Of a stretch of 8,925 nt of DNA, positions 1 to 7,075 are shown piece after piece; position 1 is the first letter of the stretch; every line of letters starts with the position of its first letter. This stretch comes from Opitutales bacterium (lineage in GTDB: Bacteria; Verrucomicrobiota; Verrucomicrobiia; Opitutales; Intestinicryptomonadaceae). Location: positions 1-8,925 of the forward strand of contig JAGBOM010000001.1 of assembly GCA_017633865.1 (NCBI GenBank), given 5' to 3'. Position numbers and translations under genes: made by a program. The notes beneath the pieces were generated by a model. The model was not told the origin of the DNA. It made no database searches and saw only the letters and a list, made by a program, of their open reading frames with translations.

Positions 1-68
1 CGCGAAAGAAGCTCGAAAGCCAGGTTCGAGCCCGCGATGCCCTGCCCGACTATCAGCACCTCAAGCAT
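1..68 (-). CDS. FAD-dependent oxidoreductase, N-terminal fragment (runs off the left edge)
   Basis: Only the first 22 codons lie inside the window. They read MLEVLIVGQGIAGSNLAFEL and then continue off the left edge. A short beta-strand followed by GxGxxG (GQGIAG) at residues 8-13 is the dinucleotide-binding start of a Rossmann fold, as in FAD-binding amine oxidase/DadA/ThiO-like oxidoreductases. The substrate cannot be told from so little. The ATG start is supported by a GGGGAG Shine-Dalgarno site 7 nt upstream, inside the end of ruvB. The gene overlaps the ruvB stop by 8 bp, so the two are very probably co-transcribed and translationally coupled. The fold is inferred from the motif alone, and other NAD(P)- or FAD-binding families are possible. 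Confidence 0.7.
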   Translation of the reverse strand, partial: MLEVLIVGQGIAGSNLAFELLS

Positions 69-1095
69 CAAAAAGCTCCCCTTGGGCGTCGGAGGAAATG
101 TGTTTTAGGCCGATTGCGCCCCACGCCTTGGCCGTAAGCATTCTGCCCTGCGGCGTGCGCTTAATAAAACCCTCCTGAATGAGGAAGGGCTCGTGAACCT
201 CCTCGAGGGTGTCGGGCTCCTCGTTTACGGCGACGGCGATTGTGCGTATGCCCACGGGCCCGCCGCCGTAGTTGCGCGCCATGGTTATCATTATGCGCTT
301 GTCCATTTCGTCGAGGCCGTTTTCGTCGATTTCAAGAAGCTCCAGAGCCTTCGCGGCGGAGGCGGCTGTTATCGCGCCCTTCGCCTTCTCCTGCGAATAG
401 TCGCGCACGAAGCGCACGAGGTTGTTTACGATTCGCGGGGTGCCGCGGCTTCGGCGGGCGATTTCAAGGGCTCCGCCGTCGTCGATGCCCACGTCCAAAA
501 TCGAGCAGGTGCGCTTCACGATTTTTTTAAGCTCGTCCTTCGAGTAGTAGTCGAGCCTCGTTTTGAGCGTGAAGCGGCTGCGAAGGGGTGCGGTCAAAAG
601 CCCCGTGCGGGTGGTCGCCCCTATCAGCGTAAAGCGGGGTATTGTAAGGCGCACGGAGCGGGCGTTGGGCCCCTGGTCTATCATGATGTCTATGCGGTAG
701 TCCTCCATGGCGGAGTAGAGGTACTCCTCGACAGTGCGGGAAATGCGGTGGATTTCGTCTATAAACAAAATGTCGCCCTCCTCAAGGTTCGTCAAAAGCC
801 CCGCGAGGTCGGAGGCCTTCTCGATTACCGGGCCAGAGGTTATGCGGATTTGCGCGCCCATTTCGCGAGCCAAAATAAGCGCGAGAGTTGTCTTTCCCAA
901 ACCGGGGGGGCCGTGCAGCAAACTGTGGTCGAGCGAGTCGCCCCTGCGCTTCGCCGCCGCGACCATCACCTCGAGGCGCTCCAAAGTTTTTTCCTGCCCC
1001 GTAAACGACGCGAAGCCGTCGGGGCGCAAAGACGCGTCCAAAGAATCCTCCCTGCGCTCGAGCGCCTGCATTAGGTAGTCGTTTCCCGTTTCCAT
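61..1095 (-). CDS. ruvB: Holliday junction branch migration ATPase RuvB
   Basis: RuvB is the hexameric AAA+ motor that, with RuvA, drives branch migration of Holliday junctions during recombinational repair. The 344-residue product closely resembles E. coli RuvB (336 aa). It has the SLRP and FTGQEK N-terminal motifs, Walker A GPPGLGKT at 62-69, Walker B DEIH at 113-116, sensor 1 GATTR at 159-163, a PLRSRF arginine-finger segment near 170-175, sensor 2 RGTPRI at 217-222, and a C-terminal winged helix containing GGGPVG and FIKRTPQGR. I chose the ATG at 1095. A TTG at 1134 would add 13 residues, and an ATG at 1071 would remove 8; none has a convincing Shine-Dalgarno site. The stop overlaps the following oxidoreductase by 8 bp. 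Neither ruvA nor ruvC is adjacent. The gene diverges from recF across an 83-bp gap. Confidence 0.97.
   Translation of the reverse strand: METGNDYLMQALERREDSLDASLRPDGFASFTGQEKTLERLEVMVAAAKRRGDSLDHSLLHGPPGLGKTTLALILAREMGAQIRITSGPVIEKASDLAGLLTNLEEGDILFIDEIHRISRTVEEYLYSAMEDYRIDIMIDQGPNARSVRLTIPRFTLIGATTRTGLLTAPLRSRFTLKTRLDYYSKDELKKIVKRTCSILDVGIDDGGALEIARRSRGTPRIVNNLVRFVRDYSQEKAKGAITAASAAKALELLEIDENGLDEMDKRIMITMARNYGGGPVGIRTIAVAVNEEPDTLEEVHEPFLIQEGFIKRTPQGRMLTAKAWGAIGLKHISSDAQGELFDA
76..81 (-). promoter_or_regulatory. Strong Shine-Dalgarno site for the left-edge oxidoreductase
   Basis: The minus strand reads GGGGAG followed by 7 nt (CTTTTTG) and then ATG. It lies within the last codons of ruvB and fixes the start of the overlapping downstream gene. 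Its strength contrasts with the absence of any such site in front of ruvB, recF, ychF and folE2. Confidence 0.75.
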
Positions 1096-1142
1096 AAGCA
1101 GGATTTTTGACGAGATAAAAACATTCGCAAGCAAAAAGATAT

Positions 1143-1172
1143 TTGACTTGCCCTCTCCAAAAAAAACATACT
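1143..1172 (+). promoter_or_regulatory. Candidate sigma70-type promoter of recF
   Basis: TTGACT at 1143-1148 (5 of 6 matches to the -35 consensus) is followed by an 18-nt spacer and CATACT at 1167-1172 (4 of 6 to the -10 consensus). The predicted transcription start, about 7 nt after the -10 box, falls at or next to the GTG at 1179 proposed as the recF start codon. The promoter is inferred from the motif only. Confidence 0.5.
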
Positions 1173-1178
1173 TTAACA

Positions 1179-2264
1179 GTGTTTATAAAAAGCCTCAGAC
1201 TCGCAAATTTCAGAAACGCCGAACTTTCGCAGGCGGATTTTTCCGGCGGGCGCGTCTGGATTTGCGGCGAGAACGCGCAGGGGAAAACCAACCTGCTCGA
1301 GGCCGCGGGGCTGCTGCACGCCGCGCGCTCGTTTAGAAGCTCGAAGCTCGCCCCACTTATAAGAAGCGGGGCGCAAAAGGCGCAGATTCTCGCCCGCGTC
1401 GAGGGCGAAAACAGGGCAGAAAGCGAAATTCTAATAGAAATATCCCCCTCGAAGCGAGCCGTGTTCGTAAACGGGCAGGAGAAAAAAACGCTCGCCGAGT
1501 TCATAGGCAAATTCCCCGCAATGGCGATTTCAAACGCCGACATAAAGCTCGTGCGCGGCGCGCCCGCCGAAAGGCGCAAATTCGCGGACATATTAATATC
1601 GTCGGTATCGCCCGAATACCTCGCCGCCCTCAGGGGCTACCACGCCGCCCTCGCCCAGCGAAACAGCCTTCTAAAATCCGAAAACGCAGACGGAGCGCTC
1701 TTCGACGCCTTTGAGTTTGAAATGGCTAAACACGCCGAAACCATAAACCGGACGAGAGCCGAATTTTTCGACATAATAGGCGAAATCGCCGCGCAAAAAT
1801 ACTGCGCCCTTTCGGGCGGCAGGGAGTGCGCCGCAATAAAATTGAAGCCCAACTTCCCGCAAAAAAACGCCGCCGAATACGCCGCCGCCTGGAAAATCGA
1901 GCGCCCCAAAGACAGGATTTTTAAAACGACCCTCTCCGGCGCCCACAAAGACGATTTTTCCATACGAATCTCAAACCGCGACGCCCGCGAATTCGCCTCC
2001 GAAGGCCAGCAGCGCTCAATAGCCCTCTCGCTTAAGCTCGCGGAGTTTGAAATTTTTAAAGGCAGGCTCTCCTCCATACCCGTCCTTCTTTGCGACGACA
2101 TTTTAGGCGAGCTCGACTCGCTCCGCCGCGCTGCCTTCTGGGAGTGCGTCGATAAAAACGCCCAAATTATAGCAAGCTCCACAACACCTCCCGACGCGGG
2201 CGCAAGCTCAAGCGGGAAGTGGCAAATCATTTCGGCCCGCGCGGGCTCATACTTCGCCCAGTAA
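1179..2264 (+). CDS. recF: DNA replication and repair protein RecF
   Basis: RecF is an SMC-like ATPase that, with RecO and RecR, helps load RecA at single-stranded gaps and stalled forks. The 361-residue product shows the typical N-terminus IKSLRLANFRN, Walker A GENAQGKT at 30-37, the motif LSGAHKDDF near 252-260 (equivalent to the family GPHRDD region), the ABC signature ASEGQQRS at 273-280, and Walker B plus D-loop VLLCDDILGELD at 302-313. Length matches E. coli RecF (357 aa). GTG at 1179 is chosen because residues after it align with the usual RecF start; a TTG at 1143 would add 12 residues of unlikely sequence. No Shine-Dalgarno site precedes either. The gene is not beside dnaA, dnaN or gyrB here but stands alone, divergent from ruvB and convergent with ccsA. 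About half of its Ile codons are ATA, whereas ychF prefers ATC/ATT, consistent with low expression. Confidence 0.96.
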   Translation: MFIKSLRLANFRNAELSQADFSGGRVWICGENAQGKTNLLEAAGLLHAARSFRSSKLAPLIRSGAQKAQILARVEGENRAESEILIEISPSKRAVFVNGQEKKTLAEFIGKFPAMAISNADIKLVRGAPAERRKFADILISSVSPEYLAALRGYHAALAQRNSLLKSENADGALFDAFEFEMAKHAETINRTRAEFFDIIGEIAAQKYCALSGGRECAAIKLKPNFPQKNAAEYAAAWKIERPKDRIFKTTLSGAHKDDFSIRISNRDAREFASEGQQRSIALSLKLAEFEIFKGRLSSIPVLLCDDILGELDSLRRAAFWECVDKNAQIIASSTTPPDAGASSSGKWQIISARAGSYFAQ

Positions 2265-2268
2265 TTCA

Positions 2269-2353
2269 CCCGCGCAAAAAACGCCCGCATTGCAAAATTA
2301 AAAAAAAAGGGAAAAGAGCAATCCCGCCCCGCGCGCCCCGCGCAAAAAACGCC
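2269..2353. repeat. 17-bp exact direct repeat pair in the recF/ccsA convergent gap
   Basis: The sequence CCCGCGCAAAAAACGCC occurs at 2269-2285 and again at 2337-2353, 68 bp apart, within the 92-bp gap between the recF stop and the ccsA stop. A similar but inexact string (CCCGCAAAAAAACGCCGCC) occurs inside recF near 1858, so the local composition favours such words. The second copy overlaps a small GC hairpin, GCGCG-CCC-CGCGC at 2331-2343. Function unknown. Confidence 0.6.
2300..2325 (-). terminator. Weak candidate terminator of the folE2-ychF-ccsB-ccsA unit
   Basis: On the minus strand a short GGGA/TCCC stem (2325-2322 with 2312-2309, 9-nt loop) is followed directly by nine T residues (2308-2300), 32 nt or more beyond the ccsA stop. 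The stem is only 4 bp, so this would be a poor intrinsic terminator. A GC hairpin at 2331-2343 lies just before it. No T-tract suitable for ending recF on the plus strand is present in the gap. Confidence 0.3.
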
Positions 2354-2356
2354 GAG

Positions 2357-4153
2357 CTACTTTTTTTCGGGCAAAAGCGCGAGCGGCAAAACCGCGAACT
2401 GCGCCGCAATAAACGCCGCAAGATACTTAGCCCCGCCGTCCATAAATCCGTAGGAATGGAGCCCGACGCCCATAATGTTTACGCCGAACCACGCCCACGC
2501 CGCCACTATGTTTCCGAAAGCCGCAAGCGCTAATAGCGCCCTATTCCCGGCGATTTTTGAGGCGCGGGCGTGAACTATAAGGGCGCACCAAAGCACGACC
2601 ATCAAAGCGCCGTTTTCCTTCGGGTCCCAGCCCCAAAACCTGCCCCAGCTCATCTGCGCCCAAACGCCGCCGAGCATCGTGCCCGCGAACGAAAGCGCCA
2701 TGGCGGCCGCCGTTATTTTGTAAACCGATTTGGCCGCCTCGGAATTTTTCAAGGCCGTATTTTGCGGGGGCAAAATATTTGAAACCAGCTTCGCGCTCGC
2801 GTAAAACCCCGCAAGGAACACCCCGCAATAGCCGAGCATTATGGGAACTATGTGAACCGTAAGCCAAAAGTTGGAGTTTAAGACGGCTCGCATCATGCCC
2901 ATTGTGTCTCCGGAATAGGGCATGTTTAAAGCCGCCACTACGGACAGCGCCCCCGCCAGACACCCCGCGAAAGCCCACGCCGCCGAGCGCTTAAATGCGC
3001 AAATAAAAAATCCCGCAAGAGCCGCCGCGCTGCCCGCAAAAATTATGGAGGAGTACAGGTTCGTTATCGGAGGGCGCATTTGTATGAACACTCGCGCGGC
3101 TATTCCCGCCGCCTGCAAAAACGCCGCGAATCCGAAAAACAAAAGCCCCGCCGCAAAAAATTCCGCGCCTCTCTTTTTAAAGACAGCCCCCGCCGCAAAG
3201 GCGGCGAATGCCGCGGCGTACAAAAGCGCGGCTCTATAAAAGACGTCCAGCTTGTTGTAAAAATTCTCGAACCTAACCCTGAAAGATGGCGGATTCCTTT
3301 TTAGGAGGCTGTCGAGGGTTTTTCCAGCGCCCCCGGTGTCGCCGGCGGCGAATTTTTCAAGAAACAAGGAAAAGTCTTTTAAATAAGCGTCGCCCTCGGG
3401 CGTCGCCTCGTTTCGCAAGTAAAGCATTGAAAGCGGCGAGGCGTAGCCTTCGCCGTTTTTTACGGCGTGGATATTTGAGGACTTGCGGCTTTCAAACCTT
3501 TCGCGGCTTTCGCTTAAATTCCGCAGCATTTCGGACATCGGCCTTAAAATCTCCATGTCGGGCCCGCGGTTTTCCGCGCGCGAGGCCTCTATTTCGCGCT
3601 TCGCCCGCGCCGAAAGCTCGAGCCACCTTTCAAAGGTTTTTGACGGGCTTAAACCATTAAACGAAAAGCCCAGCGACACGGAAAAATCCTCGAAAAGGGC
3701 GATGTTTGAAATCGCCTGCGCGCACGCCGAGGCGTACTCGGAGCCGTCGCCCGACACCGCGGCCTCGTATGCCTGCCCGAAAATTTTTTCAAAATCCCGA
3801 TACGAAAAATACCTCGTTTTAGAGCCCGAAAGGCGGGCAAGCTCGCGGTTGTCCGTCTTGAAGATTTCAAGCTCCGCGGCCTTTTGGGGGCTTGCGTTTG
3901 CAATCGCCATTATTTCGGCGGCGGGGGCGTGGCCGCCGTTTAGCTTAAAGGAGCTTTTGCCGTAAACCGCGCGGAGGGCGTCGTTTGCCGCGCTTGAAAG
4001 CGGCATAATTCTGCCCCCTTTTTGGACGCTTAAAAGGGCGAGCTTGCCCTCGTTTTCAGATCCCAAAACCGCCCCGCGCTTGCCGAAGAAATATCCGAAA
4101 AGCGATATGAAAACAGCCGCAAAAACGCAGAGCGCAAAAAATATTTTTCTCAC
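2357..4153 (-). CDS. ccsA: Cytochrome c biogenesis protein CcsA (ResC family) with long N-terminal extension
   Basis: CcsA is the haem-handling membrane subunit of System II cytochrome c maturation; with CcsB it moves haem out and attaches it to CXXCH motifs of apocytochromes. The 598-residue product has one N-terminal membrane segment (about 4-22), a mostly hydrophilic region of about 280 residues, then roughly eight membrane segments from 305 to the end. The tryptophan-rich WWD haem motif lies at 498-513 (WAQMSWGRFWGWDPKE). Candidate haem-ligand histidines are H434, H528 and H566, in the order expected for P-His1, TM-His2 and P-His2. The N-terminal part includes GGRIMPLSSAANDAL and GKSSF (46-69), which resembles the segment linking the two halves of fused CcsBA proteins. 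The GTG start overlaps the ccsB stop (GTGA) and has a GGGAGGGG ribosome site. Typical stand-alone CcsA is only about 300 residues. Confidence 0.9.
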   Translation of the reverse strand: MRKIFFALCVFAAVFISLFGYFFGKRGAVLGSENEGKLALLSVQKGGRIMPLSSAANDALRAVYGKSSFKLNGGHAPAAEIMAIANASPQKAAELEIFKTDNRELARLSGSKTRYFSYRDFEKIFGQAYEAAVSGDGSEYASACAQAISNIALFEDFSVSLGFSFNGLSPSKTFERWLELSARAKREIEASRAENRGPDMEILRPMSEMLRNLSESRERFESRKSSNIHAVKNGEGYASPLSMLYLRNEATPEGDAYLKDFSLFLEKFAAGDTGGAGKTLDSLLKRNPPSFRVRFENFYNKLDVFYRAALLYAAAFAAFAAGAVFKKRGAEFFAAGLLFFGFAAFLQAAGIAARVFIQMRPPITNLYSSIIFAGSAAALAGFFICAFKRSAAWAFAGCLAGALSVVAALNMPYSGDTMGMMRAVLNSNFWLTVHIVPIMLGYCGVFLAGFYASAKLVSNILPPQNTALKNSEAAKSVYKITAAAMALSFAGTMLGGVWAQMSWGRFWGWDPKENGALMVVLWCALIVHARASKIAGNRALLALAAFGNIVAAWAWFGVNIMGVGLHSYGFMDGGAKYLAAFIAAQFAVLPLALLPEKK

Positions 4154-4896
4154 TTCGCCCCTCCCGTTTTAAGCCTGAACGCGTACATTAAAACCATGCC
4201 AAAAAACGCCGCCGCAACCGAAATTTCGGGCAGCCATGAATACGGATTTTTCACGGCCTGCAAAACGCTCACCCTGCCGCCCTCGGCGTAGCTCATCTGG
4301 TAAAACGTCCAGCCGCGGAAGCTTGCGGGGTCGTTCATGCCCAGAACTTTTTCCTCCCGCGACTCCCCCGATATAAACCTTACGCGGCTTGAAAATTCGC
4401 TCGGTATTTCCGTATTTAGCCACGTTTTGCGCTCGAACTTTACAAGCTCCACCGAAAACGGAAGCGCGATTTTTTTGCCCCCAAAGTTTTCGCCTGCGCC
4501 GCATAAAACCATGTTCGACGGCTCGCCCTCCCTCAGCGCCATCGCGCCCTCGACGCGGCTAAAGCCCTGCAAAAATCCCGAAATTACAAGAGCCGCAAGC
4601 CCCGCGTGCGCCAGCAAAAACGCCGCCGATTTCCTGTTTTTTTTGAGGCGTTTTGTTATGCAAAAGAAGAGGTTTAGGGCGGCAATAGCTCCCACGCTTT
4701 TGCCGCCCAAGGCCCAAATCGGCAAGACGTTAAACGCGCAAAACCACGACTCGAAATATCTGCCCTGCACCGCCGCGATTCCCAATGAGCGGCTCTCCAA
4801 AGTCGCGAGAAATATGAAAAAAACGGAATATATAATCAGGGCGCACGCGAGCTTTGCCCCCGAAAAAATTTCAACTATGCGCCCGATAAATTTCAT
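4150..4896 (-). CDS. ccsB: Cytochrome c biogenesis protein CcsB (ResB-like)
   Basis: This is the ResB/CcsB partner of CcsA in System II cytochrome c maturation, a membrane protein thought to form the haem channel and chaperone with CcsA. The 248-residue product has membrane segments near 14-33, 52-80 (less certain), 91-109 and a C-terminal one at 222-241. Between the last two is an outward-facing beta-rich domain ending in VLGMNDPASFRGWTFYQMSY (184-203), the conserved ResB motif of the form 'F-x-G-[WY]-x-F-Y-Q'. H97 in the third segment (LLAHAGLAAL) is the likely transmembrane haem-ligand histidine. It is short compared with many ResB proteins (400 aa or more). ATG at 4896 shares one base with the ychF stop (TGATG); a TTG one codon upstream is possible. 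The 4-bp overlap with ccsA implies coupled translation. Confidence 0.88.
   Translation of the reverse strand: MKFIGRIVEIFSGAKLACALIIYSVFFIFLATLESRSLGIAAVQGRYFESWFCAFNVLPIWALGGKSVGAIAALNLFFCITKRLKKNRKSAAFLLAHAGLAALVISGFLQGFSRVEGAMALREGEPSNMVLCGAGENFGGKKIALPFSVELVKFERKTWLNTEIPSEFSSRVRFISGESREEKVLGMNDPASFRGWTFYQMSYAEGGRVSVLQAVKNPYSWLPEISVAAAFFGMVLMYAFRLKTGGAK
4158..4165 (-). promoter_or_regulatory. Shine-Dalgarno site supporting the GTG start of ccsA
   Basis: The minus strand reads GGGAGGGG, then CGAA, then GTG. The site lies in the last codons of ccsB and makes the GTG at 4153 the credible start, giving a 4-bp GTGA overlap with the ccsB stop. Confidence 0.75.
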
Positions 4897-6002
4897 CAAA
4901 CATTGAACCTGAAAAGCGCGACGTCGCCGTCTTTAAAGAGGTAGTCGCGCCCCTCAAGCCTGTATTTGCCGGCGTCCCTCGCGCCCGCTACGCTGCCGGC
5001 CGCGAGCAAATCTTCGTACGAGACAACCTCCGCCTTGATAAAGCCCTTCTCGAAGTCGGTATGGATTACGCCCGCGCACTGCGGGGCTGTCATGCCCTTT
5101 TTGAAAGTCCAGGCGCGAACCTCCTTTTCGCCCGCGGTAAAGTAGCTTGCGAGCCCCAAAAGGCCGTAGGTTCTGCGTATGAGCTCGGAAACGCCGCTAT
5201 CCTCGGCGCCAAGCTCCTTCAAGTACTCCGCGCCCTCCTCTTTGGAAAGCTCCGAAAGCTCCTCCTCGATTTTCGCGCAGATTGCGCAGGTTTCGCAGTT
5301 GTGCTCGGCCTTCGCGAATTCCGCGACTTTTGAATAGTATTTGTTCGCGAGCGGATTTGCCAAGTCGCCCTCGGCCACATTGCATGCGTAGATTGTGGGC
5401 TTAGATGTTAGCAGGAAGAACTGCCTCACCCTTTCGGCGTCCTCCTCTGAAAAATCGAGGACGTGCGCGGGCTTGCCCTCGTTCAGGTGCGCCACGAGCC
5501 TTTCGAGAATTTCGACGTTTTTTACGGCCTCCTTGTCGTCCTTGCCCTTGGCCTTTTTGCGGTTCGCCTCGAGCTGCTTTTCGCAGCTTTGAAGGTCCGC
5601 CAGAATCAGCTCTGTGGAGATTACCTGAATGTCCCTCACAGGATCGACCGAGCCCATGGAGTGCAAAATGTCGTCGTCGTCAAAGCAGCGCACGACCTGC
5701 ACGATTGCGTCAACCTCCCTGATGTTGGCGAGGAATTTGTTGCCCAGGCCCTCGCCGCGGCTCGCGCCCTCGACAAGGCCGGCGATGTCCACAAACTCGA
5801 CGGCGGCGGGTATTATAACGTTGGTTTTCGCGATTTTCGCGAGGGGGGCAAGCCTGTCGTCGGGCACTTCCACAACGCCCACGTTCGGCTCTATCGTGCA
5901 GAACGGATAGTTCGCGGCCTCGGCTTTTCTGGAGCGAGTAAGCGCGTTAAACAAAGTGCTCTTGCCGACGTTCGGCAAACCTACGATACCTGCCTTCAAC
6001 AT
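4896..6002 (-). CDS. ychF: Ribosome-binding ATPase YchF (Obg-family, OLA1 homologue)
   Basis: YchF is a universally conserved P-loop protein of the Obg family that prefers ATP over GTP, binds ribosomes and is linked to stress and redox responses. The 368 residues match the family length (E. coli 363). Motifs seen are the P-loop GLPNVGKS at 8-15, the switch region [10 protein letters not shown] at 31-40, [20 protein letters not shown] at 72-91, and NVAE at 208-211 in place of the GTP-specific NKxD, which is the hallmark of ATP preference. The middle is a coiled-coil-like helical region, and a TGS domain with [13 protein letters not shown] and [10 protein letters not shown] runs from about 284 to the end. 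Cysteines at 236, 239 and 242 form CxxCxxC in the helical region; E. coli appears to keep only the last. The gene starts 24 nt after folE2, with an A/T-rich spacer and no evident Shine-Dalgarno site. Confidence 0.97.
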   Translation of the reverse strand: MLKAGIVGLPNVGKSTLFNALTRSRKAEAANYPFCTIEPNVGVVEVPDDRLAPLAKIAKTNVIIPAAVEFVDIAGLVEGASRGEGLGNKFLANIREVDAIVQVVRCFDDDDILHSMGSVDPVRDIQVISTELILADLQSCEKQLEANRKKAKGKDDKEAVKNVEILERLVAHLNEGKPAHVLDFSEEDAERVRQFFLLTSKPTIYACNVAEGDLANPLANKYYSKVAEFAKAEHNCETCAICAKIEEELSELSKEEGAEYLKELGAEDSGVSELIRRTYGLLGLASYFTAGEKEVRAWTFKKGMTAPQCAGVIHTDFEKGFIKAEVVSYEDLLAAGSVAGARDAGKYRLEGRDYLFKDGDVALFRFNV

Positions 6003-6026
6003 AGTTTTTTAAATTTTGAAATTCCT

Positions 6027-6974
6027 TCAGCACAAGAGGCCGTGAAAGTCCGAAAAGTCCGCGGTAAAGCCGCCGGGCTTGCCCTTGCAAATCGCGCTTA
6101 CGGCGTCGTGGGAATGGAGGCTTTCAAAGTGCACGCAAACGGCCTCGAAGTCGGATATGCGCGGGTCGGCGTCGATCTGCTCGAATACGAGCCTTGCGGC
6201 GTCCTCCACAAATTTTACGTACGCGCCGTTGAGCTCCGCGAACGCCTGCTCGTCCTCGCGCTTCACCATGGCCTGCGTCTCGGTTTTAAGGGCGTTAAGG
6301 CAGTGGGCGTGCATGTCCTCTATAAAGATTGACGCGCCTTTTGAAATTTCCGCCGAAACCCTCACCTTGCTGCGCTGCGAGTGCGGAATGCAGAAGATGT
6401 TGCGGGTTTTGCGCGCGTGCTCGCCGAGCTCCGCCGAGCACGGGCAGGCGGAGGAGTAGACGAACTCGAAGCCCACGATTTTGCGGAGCCTGTCGAGGTC
6501 GTCGAGCTTGGCCTCGTAGGAGCAGTTGTAATACTGCCAGCCCTCAAGGCCGCTCCTCAGGCTTTTCTGCTTTATCGGATACGAGAAAGAAATTTTTATG
6601 AAGGCGCGGGAGGTTCCGACTTCGGACTTCATCGCGCGCAAAATCTCCTCGAGCAAATCTATCGTAAAAATCCTGTCCTGAAAGGCGTAGAACGTGCGCA
6701 TAATTCTCGACATATTTATGCCCTTAGAATTCGCCGCCAAAGAAACCGTCCCCGTGACGGAGGCCTGAAGCTCCCTCACCTCGCAATTTTTCGACAGGAA
6801 TTTAAGCGGCAGCTTGAAATTGTCCATGCCGACCTGGATAATCGGGACGTTCGCGCCCTTGATTGCCTTGGAGTCCGCGTTCTGCATGTCGGGAAGCTTC
6901 GAGGCGTATTCTTTGCCCGCGGGGAAAGCGGCGTCGTAAAACGCTTTCGGAGATATGGTTTCTTGATGTTTCAT
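6027..6974 (-). CDS. folE2: GTP cyclohydrolase IB (FolE2)
   Basis: FolE2 converts GTP to 7,8-dihydroneopterin triphosphate, the first step toward tetrahydrofolate and also toward queuosine-type modified bases. It belongs to the type IB family, which is unrelated in sequence to FolE and can use metals other than zinc. The 315-residue product shows GINMSR (85-90) followed by IMRTF, the SSACPCS active-site segment (174-180) with the likely catalytic C177, IPHSQRS (196-202), the [13 protein letters not shown] helix (238-250), and [12 protein letters not shown] (283-294) with conserved Glu and His. It heads a tight minus-strand cluster with ychF, ccsB and ccsA. No Zur-like site is recognisable by eye upstream, but the leader is structured. 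ATG at 6974 lacks a clear Shine-Dalgarno site. No other folate gene is in the window. Confidence 0.95.
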   Translation of the reverse strand: MKHQETISPKAFYDAAFPAGKEYASKLPDMQNADSKAIKGANVPIIQVGMDNFKLPLKFLSKNCEVRELQASVTGTVSLAANSKGINMSRIMRTFYAFQDRIFTIDLLEEILRAMKSEVGTSRAFIKISFSYPIKQKSLRSGLEGWQYYNCSYEAKLDDLDRLRKIVGFEFVYSSACPCSAELGEHARKTRNIFCIPHSQRSKVRVSAEISKGASIFIEDMHAHCLNALKTETQAMVKREDEQAFAELNGAYVKFVEDAARLVFEQIDADPRISDFEAVCVHFESLHSHDAVSAICKGKPGGFTADFSDFHGLLC

Positions 6975-6996
6975 CGCTCTGTTTTATTTGTGTTAA

Positions 6997-7070
6997 GAAG
7001 GCTTTTATCGAAAAAAACAGATGAAAGAAAAGCCTCCCAAATCGAAAACGCGTTTTCGCGCCCCCGATTT
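6997..7070 (-). promoter_or_regulatory. Structured 5' leader of folE2: two adjacent stem-loops
   Basis: Read as minus-strand RNA, hairpin A (7070-7039) pairs AAAUCG-GGGG-CGCG with CGCG-UUUU-CGAUUU around an AAAA loop, giving 14 pairs of which four are G.U wobbles. It contains the perfect DNA palindrome CGAAAACGCGTTTTCG (7043-7058). One nucleotide later, hairpin B (7037-6997) pairs GGAGGCUUUU with AAAAGCCUUC, ten pairs with one G.U, around a 21-nt loop. The ATG follows 22 nt after hairpin B. I do not recognise a known riboswitch class. The pairing is read directly; regulatory function is inference. Confidence 0.5.
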
Positions 7071-7075
7071 TTAAT

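Noticed and set aside
193..1074. Long plus-strand open frame (293 codons) opposite ruvB
   Set aside because: It lies wholly antisense to an unmistakable ruvB, and its translation is Arg/Val/Ala/His-rich low-complexity with no motif. It is a by-product of codon bias.
2235..2246. Perfect palindrome GCCCGCGCGGGC near the end of recF, considered as a terminator
   Set aside because: It encodes conserved-frame RecF residues and is not followed by a T-tract on either strand.
1637..2290. Minus-strand open frame (217 codons) opposite recF
   Set aside because: RecF has complete ATPase motifs on the plus strand. The antisense product has no motif and would run into the convergent gap.
4897..4899. TTG as the start of ccsB
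   Set aside because: The next codon is ATG, giving a standard TGATG stop-start junction with ychF; it adds only one residue and nothing favours it.
5463..6332. Plus-strand open frame (289 codons) across ychF and folE2
   Set aside because: It is antisense to two well-conserved genes and spans their junction, with no recognisable domain and no ribosome-binding site.
6975..7070. folE2 leader considered as a preQ1 or tetrahydrofolate riboswitch
   Set aside because: The hairpins do not show the conserved loop and junction sequences of those classes as I know them, so no class name was assigned.
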